Of a stretch of 64,000 nt of DNA, positions 9,641 to 21,113 are shown piece by piece. Location: NCBI GenBank assembly GCA_950097015.1, contig CATNEN010000001.1:17116501-17180500 (forward strand), read 5' to 3'. Source of the stretch: Macrostomum hystrix (lineage: Eukaryota; Platyhelminthes; Macrostomidae). The notes under the pieces are model-generated. The model made no database searches. It saw only the letters and a program-made list of their open reading frames with translations, and was not told the DNA's origin. The stretch's first letter is position 1. Each line of letters starts with the position of its first letter. The translations under genes were made by a program, and so were the position numbers.

Positions 9641-10359
9641 TCTTAGATTTGGTTAGATAAATTAGCAAGCTCTGAATGCTCAATGAAGTGACAGGCCATG
9701 GTAAAGAGCAGTGTTTTGGTTTCGCTCTGCAATTAGCAATTTTGTTCTTTTCTTCCGCCTGTGTCTGCCTGGTACGAGTTCTACTGCCAAACTGCTCTTC
9801 GCTCTCCAGTGCGCGCCAGTTCGCAGAGAACGGGCTCAAACCAGCTCCTTATTGAGTCTAATCCTGGCTCGAGTACCTTTTCTACTTGCCGAACACGAAA
9901 GGCTTTGTAGCGTTTTCAAAAATAGCAACACACCCGACTTGTACGAGCGTACGGTGGATGGGATTGTGAGGATAGAGAAACGGCTGCAGACTTTGTATTT
10001 CAATGCAGGAAAAATTGCCGACTAGACTGAGGGTCAGCGAGATGTGCTCACAATGAGTCAAGTTGCGACTGCTATTGGCCATCCGGCCAGCTCAAAGGCT
10101 GGCGTTAGTACCGGGTGGGAGAGGATACGGCAATGTACTTACAATCCGTATACAATGCTATAAACGAGCTCTCTTATAGTCCAGATCAGACTAACAAACT
10201 CAATTTACTGTCGAAAACAAAAGACATCTTGAGCTTTCTTTCCGTTTCCAACTGACAGAAACAGTAAGCACATTCACATAACTACGAGTATTATATTCTC
10301 CTGTGATTAGCATCTTCTATTCAATAACAGAATTCAACAGACACGCTAGTTTACGAAAA
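9641..10359. other. Noncoding block similar to the GST copy 4 upstream region
   Basis: 9684-9975 resembles 14352-14660 upstream of GST copy 4. Shared words in the same order include gtaaagag.agtg, ggctcaaaccag, agtcta.tcctg, tagcgttttcaaaa-like DNA and cacacccg. A TATA-like ctataaac lies near 10157-10164, but no GST coding sequence follows; a 27-bp array starts at 10360. It may be the orphaned promoter of a lost GST copy or a dispersed repeat. A 104-codon plus-strand frame (9711-10025) has no recognisable domain and is not called. The 10-mer tacgagcgta is at 9942-9951. Confidence 0.4.
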
Positions 10360-10946
10360 AACTACACCTGTATTCTACCCCTGCTCAACTACACCTGTAT
10401 TCTACCCCTGCTCAACTACACCTGTATTCTACTCCTGCTCAACTACACCTGTATTCTACCCCTGCTCAACTACACCTGTATTCTACCCCTGCTCAACTAC
10501 ACCTGTATTCTACCCCTGCTCAACTACACCTGTATTCTACCCCTGCTCAACTACACCTGTATTCTACCCCTGCTCAACTACACCTGTATTCTACCCCTGC
10601 TCAACTACACCTGTATTCTACTCCTGCTCAACTACACCTGTATTCTACCCCTGTTCAACTACACCTGTATTCTACCCCTGCTCAACTACACCTGTATTCT
10701 ACCCCTGCTCAACTACACCTGTATTCTACCCCTGCTCAACTACACCTGTATTCTACTCCTGCTCAACTACACCTGTATTCTACCCCTGCTCAACTACACC
10801 TGTATTCTACTCCTGCTCAACTACACCTGTATTCTACCCCTGCTCAACTACACCTGTATTCTACCCCTGCTCAACTACACCTGTATTCTACCCCTGCTCA
10901 ACTACACCTGTATTCTACCCCTGCTCAACTACACCTGTATTCTATT
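10360..10946. repeat. 27-bp minisatellite, about 21 copies
   Basis: Unit contains acacctgtattctacccctg followed by ctcaact, with ccctg/tcctg variants. Nearly homogeneous. Confidence 0.96.
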
Positions 10947-11262
10947 GTTTTGTTAATTTATACACAGAGCAATGTTAGTTGTCCTTATCAGCAGGGTTTT
11001 CGACAAGAATAGCTGGATATCTGGACGCTGCTGGCTCGTACAGCTTTGAAAGTTGGTTCATCGTAATGGGCAGAAAATTCAGATTCAGATGGTGGAATTT
11101 CACGAAAAATTGGTCATTCGGTTTGGGAGTTATTGTGCAATATTCAGTGGGTATATTGAAGTACCCCCTGTGGAAAAATAGGGGAAACATTTTCAAAACT
11201 TACAAAAGCCCGCAATTATGGAACCTTGATTGGCAGCAATAGTCAATCGATTCTCTTCAATG
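10947..11262. other. Spacer with unassigned open frames
   Basis: A 73-codon minus-strand frame (10975-11196) and an overlapping plus-strand one fill this spacer between two arrays. Neither has a recognisable domain. Unassigned. Confidence 0.3.
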
Positions 11263-12955
11263 GGTTATCTACCCCATCTTCCATGGCCTATCTACCCCAT
11301 CTTCCATGACCTATCTACCCCATCTTCCATGGCCTATCTACCCAATCTTCCATGGCCTATCTACCCCATCTTCCATGACCTATCTACCCCATCTTCCATG
11401 GCCTATCTACCCAATCTTCCATGGCTTATCTACCCCATCTTCCATGGCCTATCTACCCAATCTTCCATGGCCTATCTACCCCATCTTCCATGACCTATCT
11501 ACCCAATCTTCCATGGCCTATCTACCCCATCTTCCATGGCCTATCTACCCAATCTTCCATGGCTTATCTACCCCATCTTCCATGGCCTATCTACCCAATC
11601 TTCCATGGCTTATCTACCCCATCTTCCATGGCCTATCTACCCAATCTTCCATGGCTTATCTACCCCATCTTCTATGGCCTATCTACCCAATCTTCCATGG
11701 CTTATCTACCCAATCTTCCATGACCTATCTACCCCATCTTCCATGGCCTATCTACCCCATCTTCCATGGCCTATCTACCCCATCTTCCATGGCCTATCTA
11801 CCCCATCTTCCATGGCCTATCTACCCCATCTTCCATGGCCTATCTACCCCATCTTCCATGGCCTATCTACCCAATCTTCCATGACCTATCTACCCCATCT
11901 TCCATGGCCTATCTACCCAATCTTCCATGGCCTATCTACCCAATCTTCCATGGCTTATCTACCCAATCTTCCACGGCTTATTTACCCAATCTTCCATGGC
12001 CTATCTACCCAATCTTCCACGGCTTATTTACCCAATCTTCCATGGCCTATCTACCCCATCTTCCATGGCCAATCTACCCATCTTCCATGGCCTATCTACC
12101 CAATCTTCCATGTTTTATCTACCCCATCTTCCATGGCCTATCTACCCAATCTTCCATGGCCTATCTACCCCATCTTCCATGGCCTATCTACCCAATCTTC
12201 CATGGCTTATCTACCCCATCGTCCATGGCCTATCTACCCCATATTCACTGGCTTATCTACCCCATATTCAATGGCTTATCTACCCCATATTCAATGGCTT
12301 ATCTACCCCATATTCAATGGCCTATCTACCCCATATTCACTGGCTTATCTACCCCATATTCAATGGCTTATCTACCCCATATTCAATGGCTTATCTACCC
12401 CATATTCAATGGCTTATCTACCCCATATTCAATGGCTTATCTACCCCATATTCCATGGCTTATCTACCCAATCTTCCATGACCTATCTAACCCATCGTCC
12501 ATGGCCTATCTACCCCATCTTCCATGGCCTATCTACCCCATCTTCCATGGCCTATCTACCCAATCTTCCATGGCCTATCTACCCCATCTTCCATGGCCTA
12601 TCTACCCAATCTTCCATGACCTATCTAACCCATCTTCCATTACTTATCTACCCCATATTCAATGGCTTATCTACCCCATATTCAATGGCTTATCTACCCC
12701 ATCTTCCATGGCTTATCTACCCCATCTTCCATGGCTTATCTACCCCATCTTCCATGGCCTATCTACCCCATCTTCCATGGCTTATCTACCCCATCTTCCA
12801 TGGCTTATCTACCCCATCTTCCATGGCCTATCTACCCCATCTTCCATGGCTTATCTACCCCATCTTCCATGGCTTATCCACCCCATCTTCCATGGCCTAT
12901 CTACCCCATCTTCCATGGCTTATCTACCCCATCTTCCATGGCTTATCCACCCCAT
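11263..12955. repeat. 23-bp minisatellite, about 73 copies
   Basis: Unit ccatggcctatctaccccat plus ctt. Variants are ggcc/ggct/gacc, cccc/ccca and a cluster of cccatattcaatggc units at about 12238-12460. Because 23 is not a multiple of 3, all three plus-strand frames stay open for hundreds of codons, giving spurious proteins of up to 494 aa. TGGGGTA is on the G-rich strand. Confidence 0.96.
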
Positions 12956-13670
12956 CGTTCTTCACACTTTCATTTCCTCCGCAAAAAAGCAATAAAAAAG
13001 TAATAAACATAATATCCTAGTAGTATCCTATGCTTTTTCGGTTAAGTTTTGTATCAAGGTTGAACATTTTTATTTAGTTTTTTTTCGTTTTTCGGACCAT
13101 GAAAACTGGCTGAGATTGGTGTGATAATGTCACTGAACATCAGTTTGGCTTGTTGTTCCAGATTGTTTAGTTTGTTGTCCATAGCTTCATCCCAAACTGA
13201 ATAGACGACTGTTGGATAGACCTGAAGTGACAAGTTGGATTAGAAATTTGAGCTTTTGTGAATTTTTAATTGCAATTTTTTTCGGTAAGACAACAGTCAA
13301 CAAAGGTAAAAAATACTGATCAATGTGATACCAAAAATTATTAACTTTCTACGAGGGTCGCGAGTTCGAATCTGGCTGTACATCTGGTCCAGCTTTAATA
13401 TCTATCAATTTATTATCTACGAGAAATGTCATCACACTGGGACATAATTAGATTACTTAATTTACTAGCCCAGTATTATCGGCTCATCGAAATGTAGTAA
13501 TTTGATTACCGGCTGTCTGTCGACAGTTAAATAACCTGGGCCCGCGATACTAATTAATCAAACAACTTATACCGTTAATCAATTATTGATTGATTGAATT
13601 TGCGGTATTAGAGGCACAAAAACGGCCCCTATATATGTAGAGGACAAAATATTTAGCAGCATCAAACATA
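12956..13670. other. AT-rich intergenic DNA with a possible SINE relic
   Basis: No gene. 13357-13397 contains a pol III B-box-like gagttcgaatc followed by ctggctgtacatctggtcca, which resembles the SINE body at 22535-22556; it may be an old SINE scrap. 13567-13612 is an imperfect inverted repeat (ataccg...cggtat arms). Confidence 0.35.
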
Positions 13671-14152
13671 CGAAGGGTGAGATTTCTAATTGGGAGGAAG
13701 GGTGAAATACAGAATAGGGGAAGGGTGAGATACAGAATAGGGAAGTGTGAGATACAGAATAGGGAAGGGTGAGATACAGAATAGGGAAGGGTGAGATACA
13801 GAATAGGGAAGGGTGAGATACAGAATAGGGAAGGGTGAGATACAGAATAGGGAAGGTGAGATACAGAATAGGGAAGGGTGAGATACAGAATTTGGAGGGG
13901 TGAGATACAGAATAGGGAAGGGTGAGATACAGAATAGGGAAGGGTGAGATACAGAATAGGGGAAGGGTGAGATCCAGAATTTGGAGGGGTGAGATACAGA
14001 ATTGGGAAGGGTATGATACAGCATAGGGAAGGGTGAGATACAGAATAGGGAAGGGTGAGATCCAGAATAGGGAAGGGTGAGATACAGAATAAGGGAAGGG
14101 TGAGATCCAGAATAGGGGGGAGATACAGAATTGGAAGGGTGAGATTCTGAAG
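13671..14152. repeat. 22-bp minisatellite, about 21 copies
   Basis: Unit gggaagggtgagatacagaa plus ta, with indels of the G-run and agata/agatc variants. Confidence 0.94.
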
Positions 14153-14814
14153 ATGTTATGGTGCCACGTGAGTAACATAGATGAGTCAAAAATTGTACTT
14201 TAGACGAACTGAAAAGTGCGTAAACTGATTGTTACAGAAATGAAATATACTCCTACTTGGCACCATGTGAGTGGAAATTCCATTTTAACAACTGCAGCAA
14301 TTAAGCCAAGATACATAGAAAGTTTTTGGCGAGTCTTGGACATTTATTTTTGAGTGACAGCCAACGGTAAAGAGAAGTGCGCGGGCAAGGACCCTGAATA
14401 GAAGCATCTATAAGATGCTATTTATAGAAGTCCTTGGCGCGGGCCTCACTTTGCTATCTCCGTTTGTGCCCTCCTCTCTATAGTGTACAAAGTGCGCGCT
14501 TGATCGTCAAAAAATCTGGCTCAAACCAGTTTTTCATCCAGTCTAGTCCTGCTGTGTCTACTTTTTATACTTCGATACACAGCAGTAGCGTTTTTAACAA
14601 AGGCTTCACACCCGCTAGGCTAGGGTTTGGGCTGAAGGATTGAGAAAGGGTTAGAAAATGTTCCGTTAACTTTGGGGTGGGGCCTCTTTCTATCCTCCAG
14701 CGCGGCCAATGTACATTTACTCGAAAATAAATCTAATGTACATTCAATTCTGAACCACAAATAAGGACAGACCAGTAAAGAAAGAAACGAATTGAGAAAG
14801 ACAGGGAGGGTTCC
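14153..14814. other. Upstream region of GST copy 4
   Basis: 14352-14660 is similar to 9684-9975. A perfect hairpin, agcatct-ata-agatgct, is at 14402-14418, inside a looser GC-rich inverted repeat. No open frame is convincing. Confidence 0.35.
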
Positions 14815-14820
14815 TATAAA
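14815..14820 (+). promoter_or_regulatory. TATA box of GST copy 4
   Basis: ctataaattt, 90 bp upstream of the ATG at 14905. The distance matches that in copies 1 and 3 (about 90-95 bp), supporting all three as true core promoters. Confidence 0.6.
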
Positions 14821-14904
14821 TTTGGCCTTGACTTTGGCCACGCCACGCCCCGTATCACAATCTGTAATCTGCAGACCTAGCTAGACTAGAGAAACAGGCT
14901 TAGC

Positions 14905-15531
14905 ATGTCCGATCACAAGCCGAAGCTGTACTACTTTGGTGTCCGAGGTCGCGGTGAAATTATTCGCTTAGTCTTCGCCGCTGCCAATATCCGATACGAG
15001 GACATTCGTTACACTCGCGAACAATGGCCCGAGCATAAGAAGGATGCGCCAACTGGGGTCCTGCCCTATGTGGACTCTGGCGACTCAAGCCAGGGCAAGC
15101 TAGTTCAGAGCGGCGCTATTGCCCGCTTTTACGCCAAGAAAGCCGGACTAATGGGATCCGACGACTGGGAGTACTACCTGGTTGAGAGGGCCCTAGCCCA
15201 GCTCGAGGACGTGTTCCAGGAAATCATCAAAGTCTGGATCGCGCCAGACGATAAAAAGCCCGACCTAATCAAGGAGTATCACACCGAGAAGGGCCCCAGA
15301 CTGCTCAAGGTGCTCGTTGACTTTCTCAAGGAGAATGACGGCGAGTTCTACGCTGGCAAAGGTGTCACCCTGGCTGACCTGGCCAGTGTCACTCTTGCCG
15401 ACAACCTGACAGTGTTCGGCAATGAGCTGGCTGACCAGTTCCCTGAGCTGCAGGAGCACAAGCAGCGAGTGATGGCTGCCAACGCCGGGTTGGCCGAATG
15501 GATCAAGAACCGGCCCGAGACGCCTCACTGA
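14905..15531 (+). CDS. Sigma-class glutathione S-transferase, copy 4 (divergent)
   Basis: Intronless 208-aa sigma-class GST. The catalytic Tyr is in KLYYF, followed by VRGRGE, GVLPY with the cis-Pro and QSGAIARF; the C-terminal domain has LADLASVTLAD and ends NRPETPH. It keeps the strongly conserved N-terminal half (REQWPEHKKDAPTGVLPYVD, GLMGSDDWEYYLVERAL) but differs at many positions in the C-terminal domain, where the hydrophobic substrate pocket lies, so its substrate may differ. It shows none of the near-identity seen among copies 1-3. The TATA box is 90 bp upstream; a possible AATAAA is at 15734-15739. The start is set by alignment with the paralogues and by the promoter distance. Confidence 0.93.
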   Translation: MSDHKPKLYYFGVRGRGEIIRLVFAAANIRYEDIRYTREQWPEHKKDAPTGVLPYVDSGDSSQGKLVQSGAIARFYAKKAGLMGSDDWEYYLVERALAQLEDVFQEIIKVWIAPDDKKPDLIKEYHTEKGPRLLKVLVDFLKENDGEFYAGKGVTLADLASVTLADNLTVFGNELADQFPELQEHKQRVMAANAGLAEWIKNRPETPH

Positions 15532-16335
15532 GCCAAATTTCTCAGCTTGAGAATAATTTGAATTAGAAAAAAACAATAAGATACGCTTTTCTTCTTCTCG
15601 GCATAATCTTCTAGGAATAGTTTTGGCGCATGCTTTACGTCGGTAAAATCTTTTAACACTTTTATTCCTGGCAGCTGGCACCGTTTTAAATTCTTTTTGA
15701 ATAATTAATTTTCTGCTGTTGTTTTCAATAATTAATAAACCAATTTCTCAATTAGCTAAATAACAAATCCATATATTCCAATTCGAATCGTCCTCTGTCA
15801 TTCTTGGTGTAAGTTTTTTATTGTCAACATACGCATATGTCTACTGCTAGTAGGCTATTACACTACTTTGTACCTATTTTTAACTAAAAGAAGGACGGGT
15901 GACACTTCGCTTCTTGATAATAAAATGAAGATCAATTATTTATGAATGAAGCTTTCTAAAATTGGTTGAAGCAACAATCTTTGCAAGATGTAATAAAGGA
16001 ACAGCATTGGATCTGCTTCCAACAAAAATTAATCTACATTTTAATGTGAAAAGTGAAAGTCCCTATCTCGCTAGTGCATTTTGTCATAAAAGGCAGCCTT
16101 TAATAAATTTTCCAAGAAACGAAGTGTCCTGTCCTGTCCTTCCTTCTTCAAGTGGTTCTTGCATCTTCCAAGCTTGCTCATTTAAACACGGAATGAACGG
16201 TCTATCTTGAAATGAAAAGTGTCTATTTGATTTTCTCGCAGCTAAATTACGAGTAGTAATTTTGAAAATCGGTTTTCTAATAAGTTAATTGAAAATTCGT
16301 GGGCGATTGTTAAGGTGGAATTTAGCTTGAGGAAA
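15532..16335. other. 3' flank of GST copy 4 and AT-rich intergenic DNA
   Basis: Contains AATAAA at 15734-15739. No further gene is recognised. Confidence 0.45.
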
Positions 16336-16605
16336 TCAATCAGCAAAATGTACTAATTCAATTAGGCACTCACGGACAAACCGACGCCGAAGCCGAATGC
16401 CCGAGATCTTCAGCGGCCGCCAGAAGGATGTCGACCTGATTGTCGAACGCAGCTTTGGGAATTCACTGCCAGCCAAACGCGAATCCTCCCACGAGGGAAT
16501 CGCATCCCAAGTTGCACTTTGAAGACCATTGAGTCTAGAGGGTGCTGCATGGCTGGTTGAGCAGAGCAGCAGTAGCACTTGCATCAGAATCAGTGCGGGC
16601 AGCAT
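16336..16605 (-). CDS. Candidate secreted small protein (exon or short gene)
   Basis: An 89-codon minus-strand frame whose first 21-22 residues look like a signal peptide: hydrophobic core LILMQVLLLLCS, then small residues SHAA before a likely cleavage. The stretch is richer in GC than its surroundings, as the proven exons here are. Downstream it becomes basic (RLRRRF). A GTGAGT at 16368-16373 could be a 5' splice site, in which case the coding exon is 16374-16605 and the last 12 or so codons are intronic. No second exon was identified, no domain is recognised, and a SINE begins about 80 bp upstream of the ATG. It could be a secreted peptide precursor, a pseudogene or chance. Confidence 0.3.
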   Translation of the reverse strand: MLPALILMQVLLLLCSTSHAAPSRLNGLQSATWDAIPSWEDSRLAGSEFPKLRSTIRSTSFWRPLKISGIRLRRRFVRECLIELVHFAD

Positions 16606-16686
16606 CCCTGAGATTGTAGGCTTCAGCTTTGCCCTGAATTTCAGAAATAGGACTGGCTCATTTAGTCTACGTGTAGTATTTGATGT

Positions 16687-17024
16687 GGTTGCAGCCTTGT
16701 GGTTTGGTCGCTGGACTCACGGCTTGAAGGCCGGGGGTTCGATTCCAGACTTCAAGCAAGGTAATTTACTCTGCATCAGCATTAGCTGGGTAATTGAGGG
16801 TGGGTGTGGCGTCCCCCCAGTCCATGGACTGAACAGCCGTACACAGCCTTCAGATGCGCCGCGCAATAGCTGCGGCTGTGCTGCCGGCTGCACATCTGAC
16901 CCAACGCAGGCAGGTGTAAAAAAACATCCTGTGACTGTGTGCCTGCGTACGGTATGTGTGCGTGTGTGCTCAGAAGCCTGTGGAATGGGCAGAGCCGCCT
17001 CCTTGCTAGGGCCTACTAGATACT
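16687..17024 (+). mobile_element. tRNA-derived SINE, mosaic copy
   Basis: The tRNA-like head (A-box region from 16687; B box ggttcgattcc at 16736-16746) and body ccccccagtccatggactga match the SINE at 22276-22590. A central block is deleted (aagcaaggtaatttactctg join). The 3' part, from about 16930 (gtgtgcctgcgtacggtatg), matches the tail of the other family at 22066-22155. It has no clear A/T-rich tail or target duplication. The copy therefore joins segments of two SINE families. Confidence 0.8.
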
Positions 17025-17446
17025 AAAGCAAGCGTTATTTCTGAAGGAACTCATAAATAAGTTTTTGTAGCAAATACCTATGCATCTTCCGGCTCTCTCT
17101 CCATTGTATTCCACAAATTTAATGCTTTTAGTTCTCCGATTGGGTTTTTGAAAATAAATATTTTACAGTACTCTTGACTGCTTTAACGCCCCAAAGCAGC
17201 CATGCATGGAGACTGCTGTCTGAACGATGTTGGAACAGGTCAAGTGAGAGGATATCTCAGTGTCAATACTACTCAAACACAATTATTCTTTTAACACCGT
17301 GCTGAAGGTAAAATGCAAAACATTTCCTATGACTTTTTGTCAGCAAATAAAACAAATAATTGTCTTTATTTTCACAGATAATTAAGTTGCTTGACCTTCT
17401 CTCGACTCGTGAATAGCTGGAAGATTTTCTGACTAAAATATGGTTT
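17025..17446. other. AT-rich intergenic DNA
   Basis: No gene, repeat or element is recognised. Confidence 0.5.
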
Positions 17447-18417
17447 TTCTAACAGACTGTTCTGTCTAACAGACTGTTCTGTCTAACAGACTGTACTACT
17501 GTCTAACAGACTGTTCTGTCTAACAGACTGTTCTGTCTAACAGACTGTACTACTGTCTAACAGACTGTTCTGTCTAACAGACTGTTCTGTCTAACAGACT
17601 GTACTACTGTCTAACAGACTGTTCTGTCTAACAGACTGTACTACTGTCTAACAGACTGTTCTGTCTCACAGACTGTTCTGTCTCACAGACTGTTCTGTCT
17701 AACAGACTGTTCTGTCTAACAGACTGTTCTGTCTAACAGACTGTACTACTGTCTAACAGACTGTTCTGTCTAACAGACTGTACTACTGTCTAACAGACTG
17801 TTCTGTCTCACAGACTGTTCTGTCTCACAGACTGTTCTGTCTAACAGACTGTTCTGTCTAACAGACTGTTCTGTCTAACAGACTGTACTACTGTCTAACA
17901 GACTGTTCTGTCTAACAGACTGTACTACTGTCTAACAGACTGTTCTGTCTCACAGACTGTTCTGTCTCACAGACTGTTCTGTCTAACAGACTGTTCTGTC
18001 TAACAGACTGATGTTCTGTCTAACAGACTGTTCTGTCTAACAGACTGATGTTCTGTCTAACAGACTGTTCTGTCTAACAGACTGATGTTCTGTCTAACAG
18101 ACTGTTCTTCTGTCTAACAGACTGTACTTCTGTCTAACAGACTGTTCTTCTGTCTAACAGACTGTACTTCTGTCTAACAGACTGTTCTTCTGTCTAACAG
18201 ACTGTTCTTCTGTCTAACAGACTGTACTTCTGTCTAACAGACTGTTCTTCTGTCTAACAGACTGTTCTTCTGTCTAACAGACTGTTCTTCTGTCTAACAG
18301 ACTGTTCTTCTGTCTAACAGACTGATCTTCTGTCTAACAGACTGATCTTCTGTCTAACAGACTGTTCTTCTGTCTAACAGACTGTTCTTCTGTCTAACAG
18401 ACTGTTCTTCTGTTTTA
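17447..18417. repeat. 17/20-bp minisatellite with palindromic core
   Basis: Unit gttctgtctaacagact (17 bp) mixed with 20-bp forms (gtactactgtctaacagact, gttcttctgtctaacagact). 17-bp units dominate on the left and 20-bp units on the right. Each unit holds the palindrome GTCT-aac-AGAC, so single strands can form serial hairpins. It shares CTGTTAGAC (reverse complement) with the arrays at 21797-22801 and 24357-25086. Confidence 0.95.
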
Positions 18418-18880
18418 AAGTCTTAGACAGTCTGTTTCTCAGTCTAACAAGCAGTTTTTTAGTCTGTCTAACTGATTAAACGCCGTATTAAATGTAGCAT
18501 GAATCACGGGTGTAACAGATGTGCAGTCAAGAAAGTTATAACTCACTGTTAAGTGTTGCTGCTTGCAATTTTAGAGTCGTTCTCAAATTAACACGTTCTG
18601 CTGTTACTCTATCTACCGAGTTTGATACGCATGGGCGAAGCGCATTGTTAAAGTTTGGGATGATAAATCATAGAAGAAATCTACGCGTATGATCCAAAGC
18701 ACAAATTAGGATGCAGGTCACGTGACTTCTGCAAAATTGCACCAATAAGAAAAGGCCCCAGCGTCACCACCTCACCGCGGCTTGAGTTGAACAGCAGTGA
18801 GTCCCTAGATACTTGAGCACAATTTGTATCGAAATGTCTCTCATTATGCATACCGATCGGAGAGATAGGAATAAGGGATT
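18418..18880. other. Intergenic DNA
   Basis: Decayed repeat edge (agtctgtttctcagtctaac), then unique sequence; no gene is seen. Confidence 0.45.
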
Positions 18881-19715
18881 ATCCTCACCCACAATCCTTC
18901 AGATCCGATAAGGATTATCCTAATCCGAAACCATAATTTGGAATAAGGATTATCTTAGCCTACAATCCTTAATTTGGTGTACGGATTAACTTAATCCACA
19001 ATCGTTTAGTCCAAACAGGAATTATCTTAATCCAGAATGCATCATTTGGTATAAGGATTATCTAAATCCACAATGCATCATTTGGTATAAGGATTATCTT
19101 AATCCAAAATGCATCATTTGGTATAAGGATTATCTTAATCCACAATGCATCATTCGGTATAAGGATTATCTTAATCCATAATGCATCATTTGGTATAAGG
19201 ATTATCTTAATCCACAATGCATCATTCGGTATAAGGATTATCTTAATCCATAATGCATCATTCGGTATAAGGATTATCTTAATCCATAATGCATCATTCG
19301 GTATAAGGATTATCTTAATCCACAATGCATCATTCGGTATAAGGATTATCTTAATCCATAATCCTTCATTTGGTATAAGGATTATCTAAATCCACAATGC
19401 ATCATTATCTTAATCCATAATCCTTCATTTGGTATAAGGATTATCTTAATCCATAATCCTTCATTTGGTATAAGGATTATCTTAATCCATAATCCTTCAT
19501 TCGGTATAAGGATTATCTTAATCCATAATCCTTCATTCGGTATAAGGATTATCTTAATCCATAATCCTTCATTTGGTATAAGGATTATCTTAATCCACAA
19601 TGCATCATTCGGTATAAGGATTATCTTAATCCAGAACCCTTCTGCCGAGATAAGGATTATCTCATCTAAAAGCATTAAATTGGGTTAAGGGATTATCCTA
19701 ATCTAGAAGGCTTCA
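18881..19715. repeat. 36-bp minisatellite, about 20 core copies with degenerate edges
   Basis: Unit about 36 bp containing ggtataaggattatcttaat; variants aatgcatcatt versus aatccttcatt and ttggt/tcggt. The core is 19020-19660, with decayed units on both sides, as expected if new units arise in the centre. Confidence 0.93.
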
Positions 19716-20426
19716 GTGTGGCAGCAAACTCAATCGTTCTATTCTCCTTATTATCAAAACAATCAAGGTCAATAATTTAATGCGTGCAGGTCATGCCTGA
19801 CTAGCAAACAATAGAGTACGATTATGTAATCAATTTATCTTGTCAAGCTGACGTTTAAATTTGCTTAACCTCAGTTTGAATTTCACTGACTTACAGAGAA
19901 CTCAAGTTAAATACGATTTTCTTAGAAACAACAAAATTCCAAAGAATAAAAGACTCACGGAAAAATTCCAGGTACGGCAGAATTATTCGGTTTATTTAAA
20001 TTATTATCTTATCGTAGGTTTGCATACACACAGAAACAATGCAGCAACAACAATGCAATCTGACTATCTTCACAAACAAAAATTAGAAATTCTTTTTTGG
20101 GCAATCAATGGAACAGTTTTGTTAATCTGTTCGGTTAAGAAAGGAAAAAAGGGCTTTAATACGAAATAAGCACAGAGGAAAACAAGAGCAAAAAACACAA
20201 AGGATTTGACACAACTGGGTAACACTGACATACACAATGGCCTAGTTTAAAAAGGCCAGAAGAAGAACTAGTTTAAAAACTTTAGACAAACTATCTTCAT
20301 AATGATATTTTTGCTAACTATATCGTCAGTAGAGAGCAAACATATCACAGAATATAATCTAATAAGCTTATAAACTTAGAGGCTTATCAAATATTTAAAA
20401 CAGCTGCCCTGAAACTGCAAGGGTTC
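19716..20426. other. AT-rich intergenic DNA
   Basis: A 102-codon plus-strand frame at 19861-20169 has no recognisable domain and AT-rich composition unlike the known exons; it is not called. Confidence 0.4.
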
Positions 20427-21113
20427 AGGCAACATACCCTGAAGTATCGGCTGATGGGGTAGAGGACACCCTGAAGGACCGGCTGGTGAGGTAGAGGACA
20501 CCCTGAAGTATTGGCTGATGGGGCAGAGGACACCCTGAAGGGCCGGCTGGTGGGTTAGAGGACACCCTGAATAATCGGCTGGTGGGGTAGAGGACACCCT
20601 GAAGAGTCGGCTGATGGGGTAGAGGACACGCTGAAGGGTCGGCTGGTGGGGTAGAGGACACCCTGAAGAGTCGGCTGATGGGGTAGAGGACACCCTGAAG
20701 GGTCGTCTGATGGGTAGAGGACACCCTGAAGGGTCGTCTGATGGGTAGAGGACACCCTGAAGGGCCGGCTGGTGAGGTAGAGGACACCCTGAATAATCGG
20801 CTGGTGGGATAGAGGACACCTGAAGAGTCGGCTGATGGGGTAGAGGACACCCTGAAGTGCCGGCTGATGGGTAGAGGACACCCTGAAGGGCCGGCTGGTG
20901 AGGTAGAGGACACCCTGAAGTATCGGCTGATGGGGTAGAGGACACCCTGAAGGGCCGGCTGGTGGGTTAGAGGACACCCTGAATAATCGGCTGGTGAGGT
21001 AGAGGACACCCTGAAGTATCGGCTGATGGGGTAGAGGACACCCTGAAGGGTCGGCTGACGGGGTAGAGGACACCCTGAATAATCGGCTGGTGAGGTAGAG
21101 GACACCCTGAAGG
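20427..21113. repeat. 32-bp minisatellite, about 21 copies
   Basis: Unit about 32 bp containing ggggtagaggacaccctgaa, with alternating sub-variants (ctggtg/ctgatg; agggccg/agtatcg/ataatcg). TGGGGTA is present. Confidence 0.95.

Noticed and set aside
11266-13020. Long plus-strand frames (up to 494 codons) through the 23-bp array
   Set aside because: A stop-free repeat whose length is not a multiple of 3 opens all three frames at once. There is no nonrepetitive domain and no codon bias.
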